Source: an uncultured Bacteroidales bacterium (lineage in GTDB: Bacteria; Bacteroidota; Bacteroidia; Bacteroidales; UBA932). From it: a stretch of DNA of 64,000 nucleotides. Below the pieces are notes generated by a model that was given only the letters and a program-made list of their open reading frames with translations, was not told where the DNA came from and did not search any database. The position numbers and the translations under genes were made by a program. Positions 27,601 through 36,759 of the stretch are shown here, in pieces (the first letter of the stretch is position 1; the number at the start of each line of letters is the position of its first letter). The stretch is from positions 1 to 64,000 of the forward strand of contig CAMHST010000001.1 in the NCBI GenBank assembly GCA_946187865.1. The letters are read 5' to 3'.

Positions 27601-29816
27601 TCCACGGGATCCCAGGAGATGGTGATATCCACGGCATCACCGGCAGTGATGGAGACGGGATCGGCCTGGGGAGCGGGAGTGGGCAGGGCGGTGTTCACCG
27701 GTGTCACATCCGTGCTCCAGGCCAGTTTCTCCAGGCTCACGGGGCCGGAAGGGAATACGTATACCAGGGATTCCCCGGCGATGGAGGAGATTACAATCTT
27801 CTGTGCGTTCTGCATGTCGGCCATGGCGGAAGCACCGCCCTTGAGGGAAATCTCCGTTCCGTCCACGTTGCCTACGCCAACGACCAGGTGGTGGCCCTTG
27901 GATTCGGGATCCGCCGCCTTAATCAGCAAGGAGCCGGGGCCGTCAACCTTGAAGGCCAGATAGCCATTGGTGGGAACGCCCTGACGGTTGGTCACGGCCG
28001 CCGTCTGGAAGTTGAGCATGCCGCCGTCCGCCACGATGCTGTTCTGCTCGGAGGCGTTGATGTACAGGAGGTCACGGACCATCTGTTTCTTGATGGTGCC
28101 GGAGAAGTACTTGGCATTGGAGAGGTTCCAGGTCTTGTTACCTTCCACCTTGCCCAGGGTGAGGTCTTCTGGTTCCTCCACGTAAGGAGTCCACCACTTG
28201 GGCGCACCCACGTTCTTGCCAGCAATCTCGGAATCCGGATTCAAGTTGAAGAATCCGCCGGGAGCATTGTAGCAAGGGTCGCTCTCGAGGATAGTACCCG
28301 CGGCGTTGGCCAGGGTGAAGTTGTCGGTGAAATAAGTATCGACAATGTTATAGAACCAGTTGTTGGAAGCCGTTACACCCATGTCGGAAGCGGGTTTGTA
28401 CTTAGCGTTCGCACCGGCCAGCACAGCCTTTTCCACCATGTACAGGAAGAGGTTGTTCTTGAAGGAGAACGAGCCGGGGACAATCTGAAGGCCGAAGACA
28501 CCGGCGTTATTGGCGTTGTCCACGAAGTTCAGGTTGCACAGGGTGTTGTTCTCGAATACCAGGGACTCGATGGAACCGGCGTCGAAACGCACGAACGTAC
28601 GCATGCCCTGCCAGATGGTGTTGTTCACGAAGCTGAGGGTCTTGATGGTGGTTGCCTGACGGATGTCAAAGACGTCACCGCCCACGGTACCGTCGGTGTT
28701 GATGTCGTGGATGTCGCAACTTTCGTAAGTCACGTCACCCAGCACCATTTCGTTGCCCCACTCGTAGATAAGGCCCTTGGTGTAATTCGCGATCACGCAG
28801 TTTTTGTAGGTGATGCTGCCGATGTTCTTGCCCTTAACGGTGCCGCCGTTTTTGTTCTGGATGGCAAAGCCGAATCCGGAAGGACTGGTGGCCGTGGGAC
28901 CGCCGTTGAATTCCACGCCCTCGAAATAGAGGTTGTGGGTACCGTCGGAGGCCCAGTTGTCGGCAAAGTGGAATTCCCCCTGGATGACGGGCTTGGTGCC
29001 ATCGGCCGCCTCTTCACCGATGATGGTGAAGGGATTGGAGATATCCACGGCTTCCAGATCGTAGGGAGAGCCTTCCATCTTCAGGGAGATCTTGGCACCG
29101 GCGGTCTTGATGGCGTTCTGCAGGCCTTCCAGGCTGCTCACCTCCGTGAAACCGGTAATGTCGGGCGTGGTCCAGGCATCCACCTGGCCACGGCTGGCGC
29201 TCAGATACATGAGGGCGAAGACATACTCCGTCCCGGCAGGAAGCCCGTTCACGGTAGCAGCAGCCGCTTCAATCTCCTCGGGAGATAGTTCGTGGGAAAC
29301 CGCCACCTCGTCCCGTCCGGGATAGAACAGGTCGATCCGGGAGACTTCCCGGTAATCGGCCACATCCTTGCTCCAGGAGAGACTTACGCTCTCGGCGGTG
29401 CGAGCCGTGACTTTCAGGAACAGGTTGTCCTTGACGGCGAAGGTCTTGAACGTCTTTTCGTAGGTAGCCAGCTTGGACTCACCCTTGCCCTCGGCGCGGG
29501 CCTGGACAGTGAAGGTGAAGGTCTGGTCGGCGACCAGTTTCTTCTGGACGGGAACGGCCGAGGGGGACACGTCTTCAGTAAGGAAGGTGCTGCCGTCGGC
29601 GTTCAGGACCGTGAGGACATAGACCTCGGCATCCTTGGTCACATCCCAGGAGAAGGTGACAACATCGCCCAGGGCCGCGCTCACGCGGGCATTCAGGTTC
29701 ATCGGCTGCAGGCAGCGGGAGAGATTCAGCTCATCCCGGGGGACGAACTCCTCTCTGGCGCAGGCGCCCAGCACGATGGCCGCCAGGGCGATAATGGCAT
29801 ATTTGATCTTATTCAT
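24675..29816 (-). CDS. Giant surface-lipoprotein candidate: Fn3-like domains plus four right-handed beta-helix (DUF4957/DUF5123-like) modules
   Basis: Lipobox VLGACAREEF; recurring 'N.F..V...I..G..TG.G..D.R.G.Y..........GGRDFIR.D...........NT......GNG....VR…NLFLN…..DP…' modules; immediately 3' of susD. Confidence 0.8.
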   Translation of the reverse strand: MNKIKYAIIALAAIVLGACAREEFVPRDELNLSRCLQPMNLNARVSAALGDVVTFSWDVTKDAEVYVLTVLNADGSTFLTEDVSPSAVPVQKKLVADQTFTFTVQARAEGKGESKLATYEKTFKTFAVKDNLFLKVTARTAESVSLSWSKDVADYREVSRIDLFYPGRDEVAVSHELSPEEIEAAAATVNGLPAGTEYVFALMYLSASRGQVDAWTTPDITGFTEVSSLEGLQNAIKTAGAKISLKMEGSPYDLEAVDISNPFTIIGEEAADGTKPVIQGEFHFADNWASDGTHNLYFEGVEFNGGPTATSPSGFGFAIQNKNGGTVKGKNIGSITYKNCVIANYTKGLIYEWGNEMVLGDVTYESCDIHDINTDGTVGGDVFDIRQATTIKTLSFVNNTIWQGMRTFVRFDAGSIESLVFENNTLCNLNFVDNANNAGVFGLQIVPGSFSFKNNLFLYMVEKAVLAGANAKYKPASDMGVTASNNWFYNIVDTYFTDNFTLANAAGTILESDPCYNAPGGFFNLNPDSEIAGKNVGAPKWWTPYVEEPEDLTLGKVEGNKTWNLSNAKYFSGTIKKQMVRDLLYINASEQNSIVADGGMLNFQTAAVTNRQGVPTNGYLAFKVDGPGSLLIKAADPESKGHHLVVGVGNVDGTEISLKGGASAMADMQNAQKIVISSIAGESLVYVFPSGPVSLEKLAWSTDVTPVNTALPTPAPQADPVSITAGDAVDITISWDPVESAGGYSVVFNGKTSAVSEGTQFVIGGTTTGMLDAGSYKVEVYANPSKDDIYNTESAAGVAAFAVLPKGGGEEGSELVVNNVDALLAAIAAGKEAITLAAGSYDLAGSLTVTAPLSLKGQPGAELLGGFKLSGQVGSFSLENLTVKAGGGDILLNLDNAEGVTAESVTVKNTVVDGFTKSVIYASNTADKFNIGEILFSGMEVVNHGTGQGVLDLRNGTYGSFTLEESTVTGGRDFLRIDAPCTIDAVYVKHNTLNNLNDSGNAGGVFCVRATPSVYEVSYNIVANIANSISGRTAAMKPKMKKNVWYNIGEKFYTGCIDAELAVDGGGVVLTNDPFQDAASGNYTLTNAVVMSLGAGASKWNPASVPVSEGASITVSSVDEFTAAVDAGKTDIKFAAGEYDLSAAAITLTAGMHLGSEEGAVLKVNQLNLAEGELGNILIENLVIEGDGANNLFNVGAASVVNNLTLRNCHVTNIKKSVFYGNAEGSSFQALVFSGNFFGELGGGQGTLDIRKGDYKVITFQHNTVVGGRDFIRADAGRVTGAVNIVNNTFSGVTLNNGNGVLYVRSTPESYEVKNNLFLNENGENNLLSKAAGITVPTYMAGNFFWNCTAEKFWTGLITQEMATANGGAILSSDPVRDAANDDFTLVDALCLASNVGAGTWNRNAGTISSDVTVKTVAELGTALDAGKTGITLKAGTYDLRELTEGGVISLIAPLRLQGNGNVEIIGGFKLGVGTTTFEARNIKFNGSEKALGNAFEIAEATQLYKIQIVDCDIFGYNKSLFYGNGADSRVELFDFQKNLVHGFGTGQGMIDIRKGVYDVINVSKNSFYDGGRDFIRCDKEIAGNIAIVNNTFASCSIDAGNGLLWVRSCANAPQKYNVKKNLFLNLTGKTILAKSGATVPVMEGNYFFNVGEGFFGGAIDQATAIQGGAVLEADPCTGSAEFNLVLTDADLKKADIGDPRWNSASPSYKPRK
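24690..27382 (-). repeat. Three consecutive ~890-900 bp protein-coding modules (approx. 24690-25587, 25590-26487, 26490-27382)
   Basis: Repeat anchors LVVNNVDALLAAIAAGKEAITLAAGSYDL / ITVSSVDEFTAAVDAGKTDIKFAAGEYDL / VTVKTVAELGTALDAGKTGITLKAGTYDL; boundaries approximate. Confidence 0.8.
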
Positions 29817-29829
29817 AGTATTCAAGGGA

Positions 29830-31644
29830 TTAGAGATTGTCATAGCCATAATCGTTCTTGATGTAGCCCTGACTGTTGGTCATGGTATCGTTGAAGATGG
29901 GCCAGAACATATGCTGCTCGGGATCTCCCACATAAATGCCGTCGATCCTTTCCTTGTAGAATCCGGTCTTCTTGGCGTCGTCATATTTGTTGACGTAACC
30001 GGCAGAGAGTTCGTATCCGGCGGGCGCTTTCTCGCCGGGAGCCAGGAAGAGAATGTTCATCGACAGGCCGTCGTCAGAAGTGGCATAGGCGATGTCTCCG
30101 CCCAGAGCGGCATAATCGCCCTGCAGGTCGCGGAGGGCAAGCATTTCCTCCTTGGCGGCATCCAGGCTGCTCTTCAGGCGATTCCAGCGGATGAGGTCCG
30201 CCTTGCGGAGGAACTCGCCGCAGAACTCCAGGGCACGCTCATTCACCACAGCTTCGAAGAAATCCTCTTTGCTGCCCAGCGTGGCCACATAGTCCTCTGC
30301 GGCATCTTCACCACAGGCACGGGCACGCACTTCCTGAAGATAGCGCTTGGCGCCGGAGGGACCATTGAGCTCGTTCTCGATCTCGGCGGCCATCAGGAGG
30401 ATATCGGCATAACGCATCACCACGGGCTTGATTCCGTCGTCGTTGCCGCCGGTATAAGGCTGGGCGTTCATCCATTCGAAACGATATTTGCCGAAGTACC
30501 ACTTACCGATACCGGCAGGCTCCAAAGAATTGTCTTTGAGCCACTTGTAGTTTACGCAGGTAACGTCTCGGCGTTGGTCGCCGGCGCTGTACTTGAAATA
30601 CATGGTGGGAAGCGGACCAGCATCACCGCCCCGGGATACGCCGTTGGAAATGCTGGCGCCTTCCGAAGAGATGGCATAAGTGAAGTTCCAGCGTCCGCGG
30701 CCGGAGCCGAAGGGAATCACGTACAGGGTCTCATAGGCGGGGCCCGCCGTGAGGTTGTCCATATTGTTCATATTGTACCAGTACGTCCGGAAGTCCTTTT
30801 CCAAGGAAGCTTTTCCGTAGGCATCCTTCAGGTAAGCCAAGGCCTTGGGATAAAGGACGTCCTTGGAGAGTTCCGGATCGGAGGAGAGGCGGATGGTACC
30901 CAGGTCGCCGGTGCCCACCATGCCGTCGTCCGGACGGATGGCATAACCGGAAGCCGCCAGGGCAATACGGGCATAAAGACCCTCCGCAAACACCTTGTTC
31001 ACGCGGTCCGTGCGGGAAGTGGCAGCCGTAGCGCCAGGGTAAGGAAGGTAAGGTATAGCCTCTTCCAGGTCGGCAAGAATCTGCTTGTACACCACGTCGC
31101 GGCTGTCCTTGGCCGCATAGATGGTGGCCGATTCAAGCGAAGAGAAACGGGCGGGGACATCTCCCCAGGCCTTGGTGAGGTCGTAGTAGATCATGGCACG
31201 AAGAGTGAGGGCTTCGCCCAGAAGATACGCCATGTCGGCATGTTCTTCCACATTGCCGTATTCACGGATACCTTCGATTACCAGGTTGGCACGCTCGATG
31301 CCCATATACATCAGCGGGAAGGGGCCGTTGCTCAAGTTCAGCTGACTGTTGTTGGGCAGACAGTCGTAGCCGGAAATGTCCGACTTGCCGTCCCCTTTTT
31401 TGAAGGTGTTGTACCACTCGATATCAGTATTGTGTCCGTACCAGGGCAGGAAACGGCCGCGGTAGGAGTTCACCTCGCAGAAAGCCTCGGTGATGCCGAA
31501 GATGGTACCTTCCGTAAGGGAATAGTTGGAATAGACCGTGGCCGAATCAAAAGCCGACGGAGATTCCGTATCCAGGAACTTCTCGCAGGAAACCGCCAGG
31601 GCGGCGATCATTACCGCAGAAAGAATATATGCAATCTTTTTCAT
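29830..31644 (-). CDS. SusD/RagB-family nutrient-binding outer membrane lipoprotein
   Basis: AVSCEKFLDTESPSAFDS, AYLLGEALTLRAMIYYDLTKAWGDVP, VMRYADILLMAAEIENELNG, VVNERALEFCGEFLRKADLIRWNRL. Confidence 0.96.
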   Translation of the reverse strand: MKKIAYILSAVMIAALAVSCEKFLDTESPSAFDSATVYSNYSLTEGTIFGITEAFCEVNSYRGRFLPWYGHNTDIEWYNTFKKGDGKSDISGYDCLPNNSQLNLSNGPFPLMYMGIERANLVIEGIREYGNVEEHADMAYLLGEALTLRAMIYYDLTKAWGDVPARFSSLESATIYAAKDSRDVVYKQILADLEEAIPYLPYPGATAATSRTDRVNKVFAEGLYARIALAASGYAIRPDDGMVGTGDLGTIRLSSDPELSKDVLYPKALAYLKDAYGKASLEKDFRTYWYNMNNMDNLTAGPAYETLYVIPFGSGRGRWNFTYAISSEGASISNGVSRGGDAGPLPTMYFKYSAGDQRRDVTCVNYKWLKDNSLEPAGIGKWYFGKYRFEWMNAQPYTGGNDDGIKPVVMRYADILLMAAEIENELNGPSGAKRYLQEVRARACGEDAAEDYVATLGSKEDFFEAVVNERALEFCGEFLRKADLIRWNRLKSSLDAAKEEMLALRDLQGDYAALGGDIAYATSDDGLSMNILFLAPGEKAPAGYELSAGYVNKYDDAKKTGFYKERIDGIYVGDPEQHMFWPIFNDTMTNSQGYIKNDYGYDNL

Positions 31645-31656
31645 GTCAGTAGCGGA

Positions 31657-34600
31657 TTAGAAGGTGAGGTTGAGACCAGCCACAAAGCCGATGCTCTTGG
31701 GATAGGCGGAATAGTCCACACCGGGGGTAAGCGGGGTGGCGCGGCGGGTATCCACTTCCGGATCATAGCCGGAATACTTGGTGAGGCAGAACAAGTTGGT
31801 TCCGGTCACGTAGATACGGGCACGGCGCAGATGCACCTTCTGGGTAAGTTTCTCGGGCAAGGTATAGCCAATGGTCACGCTCTGCAGTCGCAGGAAGGAC
31901 GCGTCCTCCACGGCCCAGTCGCTGAAAATGGCGTTGCCCACGAAGGGAGCCCACATGGTCTTTCCGGCATTCACCTGCCTGAGCGTGGCGGCATCCGTAA
32001 TCATCTCGCCGGTGTTCCAGTCGATGTTGGTCCAGCGCTTGTCCACGTCCATCACATTCATGAGGTTGCGGTTGGAGAATTTGCGGGAAGATGTGAATTC
32101 CACTTTGTTGGCGTTATACACCTGGTTGCCGATCATGAAGTTGAAGTTGGCGCTGAAGTCGAAACCGTAGGCGTATCCGCTGAAGTTGAAGCCGCCGGTG
32201 AAGTCCGGGCTGGCGTTGCCAATGACAGTGCGGTCGGCCACAGTGACCTTGTTGTCCTCACTGCCGTCCACGTTCTTGAACTTGGGCGCGCCGGGAATCA
32301 TGTAGTTGGCGCCCAGGATGGCGGAGCAGTCCACCACACCCTCGTTGAGCACCCACTTGGAGCCGTTCCAGGTGAAGTCATCGGGGGTGTACATGCCGTC
32401 GCTGACATAGCCGTACATATTGCCCATCGGCTGACCCACTTCCACCACGTAGTCGTCACCAATCTCGGTGGAAGCCCAGTAGGACTGAGCCGTAATGCGC
32501 TTCAGGCCGCCCAGGCTCGTCACCCGGTTCCTGTTATAAGCGATGTTTCCGCCGATATTCAGGGAGAAGTCCTTTTTGGAGATGACGGGTGCGTTCAGGG
32601 TGAGTTCGATACCGCGGTTGCGCGTGCTGCCCAGGTTGCGGTACTGGCTGTCATAACCGGAACCGGTGATGGGGAAATTGATGAGCAGGTCACGGGTGTC
32701 GTTCTGATACACTTCCACGCTACCGCTCAGACGTCCCTGGAACAGGCCGAAGTCCAGACCCACGTTATGGGTGATGGTGGTTTCCCAAGTGAGTTCAGGG
32801 TTGTTCATGATCTTGCCGGCCATCCAGTAGTTGGTGCTTTGGCTCAACCACGAGGTGACGGTGGAACTGAACTGCTTGACAATCTGCCCGGAAGGGATGT
32901 TGTTGTTACCGGCGGTACCAAAGCTGTAACGAAGCTTGAGCTGGTCCAGCCAATTGCGTGTATTCTCCATGAAGCTCTCGTTGGAGATGGTCCAGGACAC
33001 GGCGGCGGAGGGGAAGAAGCCCCAACGTCTGCCGCGGGAGAACTTGGACGAGCCGTCGGCGCGCAGCGTGGCGCCTACGGAGTAACGGTGCTTGTAGTCG
33101 TAATTCACCCGGCCAAAGAAGGAAAGGAGCTTGTCGTCCGGATCGAAGTAATTGTTGGTGGAAGCAGGCGTACCGGAAGACATAAAATTCCAGGCCATGG
33201 GCGCATCGTAGGATGCGTTGAGGCCGTCCACCATCATGGTGAGGAGGTTGCTCTTGGTGATGGTCATCTCCTCACCCAGCAAAAGGGTAAGGTTGTGGTC
33301 TTCGTTGTTCAGGATTTCCGCAAAATCATAATTGAGCGTATTGGTATTGCGGTATTTGGTCCGGAAAGCCTCTTTGTGCTGATTGGATACGCCTGTCTTG
33401 TCAGTGGAGTTGTTGGCCACATAGTAGGTGGTCATCCCGTAGAAACGGTCGTCGGTCTGGCTGTATTTCTCCAGGCCGCCCTCAATCTTGAGGTTCAGGT
33501 TCTTGATGATCTTCCAGTTGAAGGCCGCGTTGGCGTTCCAGGTGGTACGGATACGGCGGGAATCGTTGTCGGATACGGAGAGCAGCGGCGGAGCGTTGTC
33601 ACCGTAGTCCTGCTCCTCGTCCACACCCTGGATGGTGGAGGCGATGGGAATGGGGGTATAGGAAACAGCGTGCTTGAGACGACCGTTGCCGGAGGTGGTA
33701 CCCGTATCGTTGATGCCATTGGCGCCGCCACCGCGCACATTCACGCGGGAATATCGGACGTTGGCGTCAATAGAAGTATTCTCCGAGGTCTTGAAATTGG
33801 CCTTGAAATTCAGGTTGTCACGGCTGTAGGTGGAGCCCACCATGATGGCCTGGTCGCCCATATGGGCATAGCCCAGAGTCCAGTTCACGCTGTCGCTGGA
33901 ACCGCTTACGGAGAAATCGGCCGAGAATGTGCTGCCGGTATTGCCGAACACCGCGTCAATCCAGTTGTTGGTGGCCATGCCCTTGTACAGGTCGATATCG
34001 GAGAAATTGCCGAAATACGGCAGGTAGTAAGAGCTCAAGTTGTCCCTCACCACGCCCAGCTCGTACTGGAACTTCACGAAGTTCTCGGCGTCCATCGCGA
34101 CGATGGCATTCCGGTTGGCCATGGTCTTGAGGCCGTAGTAGGTGTTGAACTTGACCGAAATCCGCTGGCCTTTCTCGGCGCTCTTGGTGGTGACGATAAC
34201 AACACCGTTTGCGCCGCGGGAACCATAGATGGCAGTGGAGAAAGCGTCTTTCAGAACGTCGATGCTCTGGATCTCGGACGAAGGGATATCGTTGATGGAT
34301 TCCACCGGGAAACCGTCCACAATATACAGCGGAGCGCTGTCCTGGGTGATGGAACCGCCGCCGCGGACGCGGATCTTGATGTCGGCGTCGGGATCACCTT
34401 CCGTGGTGACGACGGACACACCGGCCATTTTTCCGGAGAGCGCCTGCGACACGGTGGTTACCGGCTGCTCGGTGAGTTTGTCACTTCCTACGGACGACAC
34501 GGAGCCCAGCAGGTCGCGGCGCTTGACCGTCGCGTAACCCACTACGACAACCTCGTCCAGGAAGGTCTGGTCGGCGGCAAGGACCACGTTGATTTCCGTC

Positions 34601-34866
34601 TGACCCGCAATGGCGACGGTCCGGTCCGCCAGTCCGATGAAGGAGAACACCAGATTGACTGCATCTGCGGGGACCACGAGCGAATAGTCGCCGTCCAGTC
34701 CGGTGATGGTTCCCACGGTGGTGCCCTCTACGAGGACGCCCGCACCGATGAGCGGTTCACCGTTTTCGTCCGTCACGACACCATGGATGGTAGTCTGTGC
34801 GGAAAGCGACCATGCAGTGCCCAGGCAGAGAAGCGCAAGAATGAGTTTCTTTACTGGATTTTTCAT
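31657..34866 (-). CDS. SusC/RagA-family TonB-linked outer membrane protein
   Basis: N-terminal carboxypeptidase-D-regulatory-like domain (GVVTDENGEPLIGAGVLVEGTTVGTITGLDGDYSL), VVVGYATVKRRDLLGSVSSV, RGGGSITQDSAPLYIVDGFP, SusC barrel. Confidence 0.97.
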   Translation of the reverse strand: MKNPVKKLILALLCLGTAWSLSAQTTIHGVVTDENGEPLIGAGVLVEGTTVGTITGLDGDYSLVVPADAVNLVFSFIGLADRTVAIAGQTEINVVLAADQTFLDEVVVVGYATVKRRDLLGSVSSVGSDKLTEQPVTTVSQALSGKMAGVSVVTTEGDPDADIKIRVRGGGSITQDSAPLYIVDGFPVESINDIPSSEIQSIDVLKDAFSTAIYGSRGANGVVIVTTKSAEKGQRISVKFNTYYGLKTMANRNAIVAMDAENFVKFQYELGVVRDNLSSYYLPYFGNFSDIDLYKGMATNNWIDAVFGNTGSTFSADFSVSGSSDSVNWTLGYAHMGDQAIMVGSTYSRDNLNFKANFKTSENTSIDANVRYSRVNVRGGGANGINDTGTTSGNGRLKHAVSYTPIPIASTIQGVDEEQDYGDNAPPLLSVSDNDSRRIRTTWNANAAFNWKIIKNLNLKIEGGLEKYSQTDDRFYGMTTYYVANNSTDKTGVSNQHKEAFRTKYRNTNTLNYDFAEILNNEDHNLTLLLGEEMTITKSNLLTMMVDGLNASYDAPMAWNFMSSGTPASTNNYFDPDDKLLSFFGRVNYDYKHRYSVGATLRADGSSKFSRGRRWGFFPSAAVSWTISNESFMENTRNWLDQLKLRYSFGTAGNNNIPSGQIVKQFSSTVTSWLSQSTNYWMAGKIMNNPELTWETTITHNVGLDFGLFQGRLSGSVEVYQNDTRDLLINFPITGSGYDSQYRNLGSTRNRGIELTLNAPVISKKDFSLNIGGNIAYNRNRVTSLGGLKRITAQSYWASTEIGDDYVVEVGQPMGNMYGYVSDGMYTPDDFTWNGSKWVLNEGVVDCSAILGANYMIPGAPKFKNVDGSEDNKVTVADRTVIGNASPDFTGGFNFSGYAYGFDFSANFNFMIGNQVYNANKVEFTSSRKFSNRNLMNVMDVDKRWTNIDWNTGEMITDAATLRQVNAGKTMWAPFVGNAIFSDWAVEDASFLRLQSVTIGYTLPEKLTQKVHLRRARIYVTGTNLFCLTKYSGYDPEVDTRRATPLTPGVDYSAYPKSIGFVAGLNLTF

Positions 34867-34899
34867 GGATTGGTTGATTAAATTGGTTAATAATTTATG

Positions 34900-36759
34900 T
34901 TAAAGTTTTACATAAGATCCTTTTTCATTCCCACCGGCAACGATGTCCCTGACCAGATAGTGCAGGTACATCTCCAGGTTGGTATACCGTCCCTTCGGGT
35001 CGATGGTGCAGGCAGCACCGTCGGCGGCACTCCCCTTGTCCATCCCCCAGGCATCTTCCACGGCATCCGGAATACCGTCGCCGTCGGAATCCTTCACGGC
35101 AGCGAGTTCCCGGGCCGATGCCTCGTAGGCAGGCCAGCCGCCCACATCCGTCTGAGAGTCAATCAACCCGCCGGTAGAGCCGTTAGAACCTGTATAAGTA
35201 GCATTCCTATTACGAACCTCTTTGGTCACACGTTCATCCACACGATCCCGGTCAAGGCTGGCGCCGGCATACTTAAGCACTTGTTCATAAGCATCATAGG
35301 CACCATGAAGCCAGAGGGAGGTCTCCAAATCGGGATAGCCGAAGCGGGAAGTGGAACGGATGGTGTTTATTACCGACACCGACGCCGTAGTGCCCTTCCA
35401 GTTGTCTGAAGACATGTCACCAGCAGCATCGGAACTGAAATCCATCACATTGCCATTCAGGAAAAAATGACCGGGAACGATGGTAGAACTGCCTGTTTTC
35501 TTGGTGCAGTTCTCACAGGCCTTGGTCCAGGGATCGATAAAACGGACCTTCCCGGCCCCCGTTGCAGGACCCGGTTTATAATAATTGTTTATAAGGTTGT
35601 ACCGCCTGAACTCGTTGTTGTCATTGGCGCTTTCGCCACCATAAGTACTGTTGTCCCCCCAGTTGTAAATGACATTGTTTATCAGGCTCACAGGTCCCTT
35701 GAGCGTAGAAACATAATCGTGGTCAAGGCGAGGGTTCCGGCTGTCGTGATGAGCAAGCAGATTGTGATGATAGGTGGCATTGGTTCCCCCCCAGATTCCG
35801 CCGTAACCATGCTTCCCGTCTCCATGTACCGAATTGCGAAGACTCTCCGAAAGGATGCTCCATCCCAAGGTAAAGTTGGTCATGCCATAAAAAGACCCGC
35901 ACTCGTCCGTGCTCCAGCTCAGGGAACAATGGTCAATGATGACATCATGAATGTCATTGTCTCCTGTATAGAGGTTCATGGCATCATCCACTGTCTTCTT
36001 CTCATCCCCCATCCGGCAACGGATGTAGCGTACAATCACGTTGCTGGCATTGATTCTGAGCGTATAATTCTTCAAGCAGATACCCTCCCCCGGAGCTGTC
36101 TGGCCTGCTAAGGTAACATCTCCGTTCCGGACTACCAGGGTGGATTCCAAGGGAATCACACCTGCCACGTCGAAGACGATGGTCCGTGCGCCTTTTTCTT
36201 CCAACGCCGCCCGCAGGGAACCGCTGCCCTTGTCGTTCAGGTTGGTCACATGGATTACCTTTCCTCCCCTGCCGCCGGTCGTGTACATGCCGCCGCCCTC
36301 GGCGCCGGGGAAGGCGCGGGCCACGCCGTCTTCTTCATCGGCGGGAATCTTGAAGTCCTCATAGGCGACGGTCGGGCCGGGCGTGGGATTCACCGGATCC
36401 GCGGTACCCGCCGTGGTGGCATCCAGATAGGTGTAGGCCGATGTCTGTTTGTCGCTGTTCACGCTCCGCACACCGAAGCGGTAGGCAGTAGCCTTCTTCA
36501 GGCCCGCAACCGTGGCATTGCGCTTGGTCTCGCGACCGTCCAGGGACACGCCCTCCCCGGTAAGCGTCCACTCATAGGCCAGGGCGCCTTCCACCACATC
36601 CCACTGGAACGTGAGGGATGTTTCCGTGGAGCCGTGCAGCTTGAGCCCGGTGGGAGCAGCGGGCGGGTTGGAAGCAGGCGTCACAGGGTTTTCCGGAGTT
36701 TTTCCGCAAGCCCACAACACAAATGCAGCCGCCAAAGCCCATGTGAAGTTAATTCTCAT
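34900..36759 (-). CDS. Fn3-pectate lyase-like lipoprotein (PL1-type)
   Basis: RAFPGAEGGGMYTTGGRGGKVIHVTNLNDKGSGSLRAAL, TLAGQTAPGEGICLKNYTLRI, HCSLSWSTDECGSFYG, HHNLLAHHDSRNPRLD. Confidence 0.88.
   Translation of the reverse strand: MRINFTWALAAAFVLWACGKTPENPVTPASNPPAAPTGLKLHGSTETSLTFQWDVVEGALAYEWTLTGEGVSLDGRETKRNATVAGLKKATAYRFGVRSVNSDKQTSAYTYLDATTAGTADPVNPTPGPTVAYEDFKIPADEEDGVARAFPGAEGGGMYTTGGRGGKVIHVTNLNDKGSGSLRAALEEKGARTIVFDVAGVIPLESTLVVRNGDVTLAGQTAPGEGICLKNYTLRINASNVIVRYIRCRMGDEKKTVDDAMNLYTGDNDIHDVIIDHCSLSWSTDECGSFYGMTNFTLGWSILSESLRNSVHGDGKHGYGGIWGGTNATYHHNLLAHHDSRNPRLDHDYVSTLKGPVSLINNVIYNWGDNSTYGGESANDNNEFRRYNLINNYYKPGPATGAGKVRFIDPWTKACENCTKKTGSSTIVPGHFFLNGNVMDFSSDAAGDMSSDNWKGTTASVSVINTIRSTSRFGYPDLETSLWLHGAYDAYEQVLKYAGASLDRDRVDERVTKEVRNRNATYTGSNGSTGGLIDSQTDVGGWPAYEASARELAAVKDSDGDGIPDAVEDAWGMDKGSAADGAACTIDPKGRYTNLEMYLHYLVRDIVAGGNEKGSYVKL

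Noticed and set aside
24612-29288. 1558-aa plus-strand ORF antisense to the giant beta-helix lipoprotein
   Set aside because: Same codon-bias artefact; repeat-like look only mirrors the sense-strand modules.
29635-34881. 1748-aa plus-strand ORF spanning susC/susD
   Set aside because: Antisense to two well-recognised genes (SusC, SusD); composition (His/Val/Gly-rich, no domain motifs) is typical of the open antisense frame produced by GC-rich third positions.
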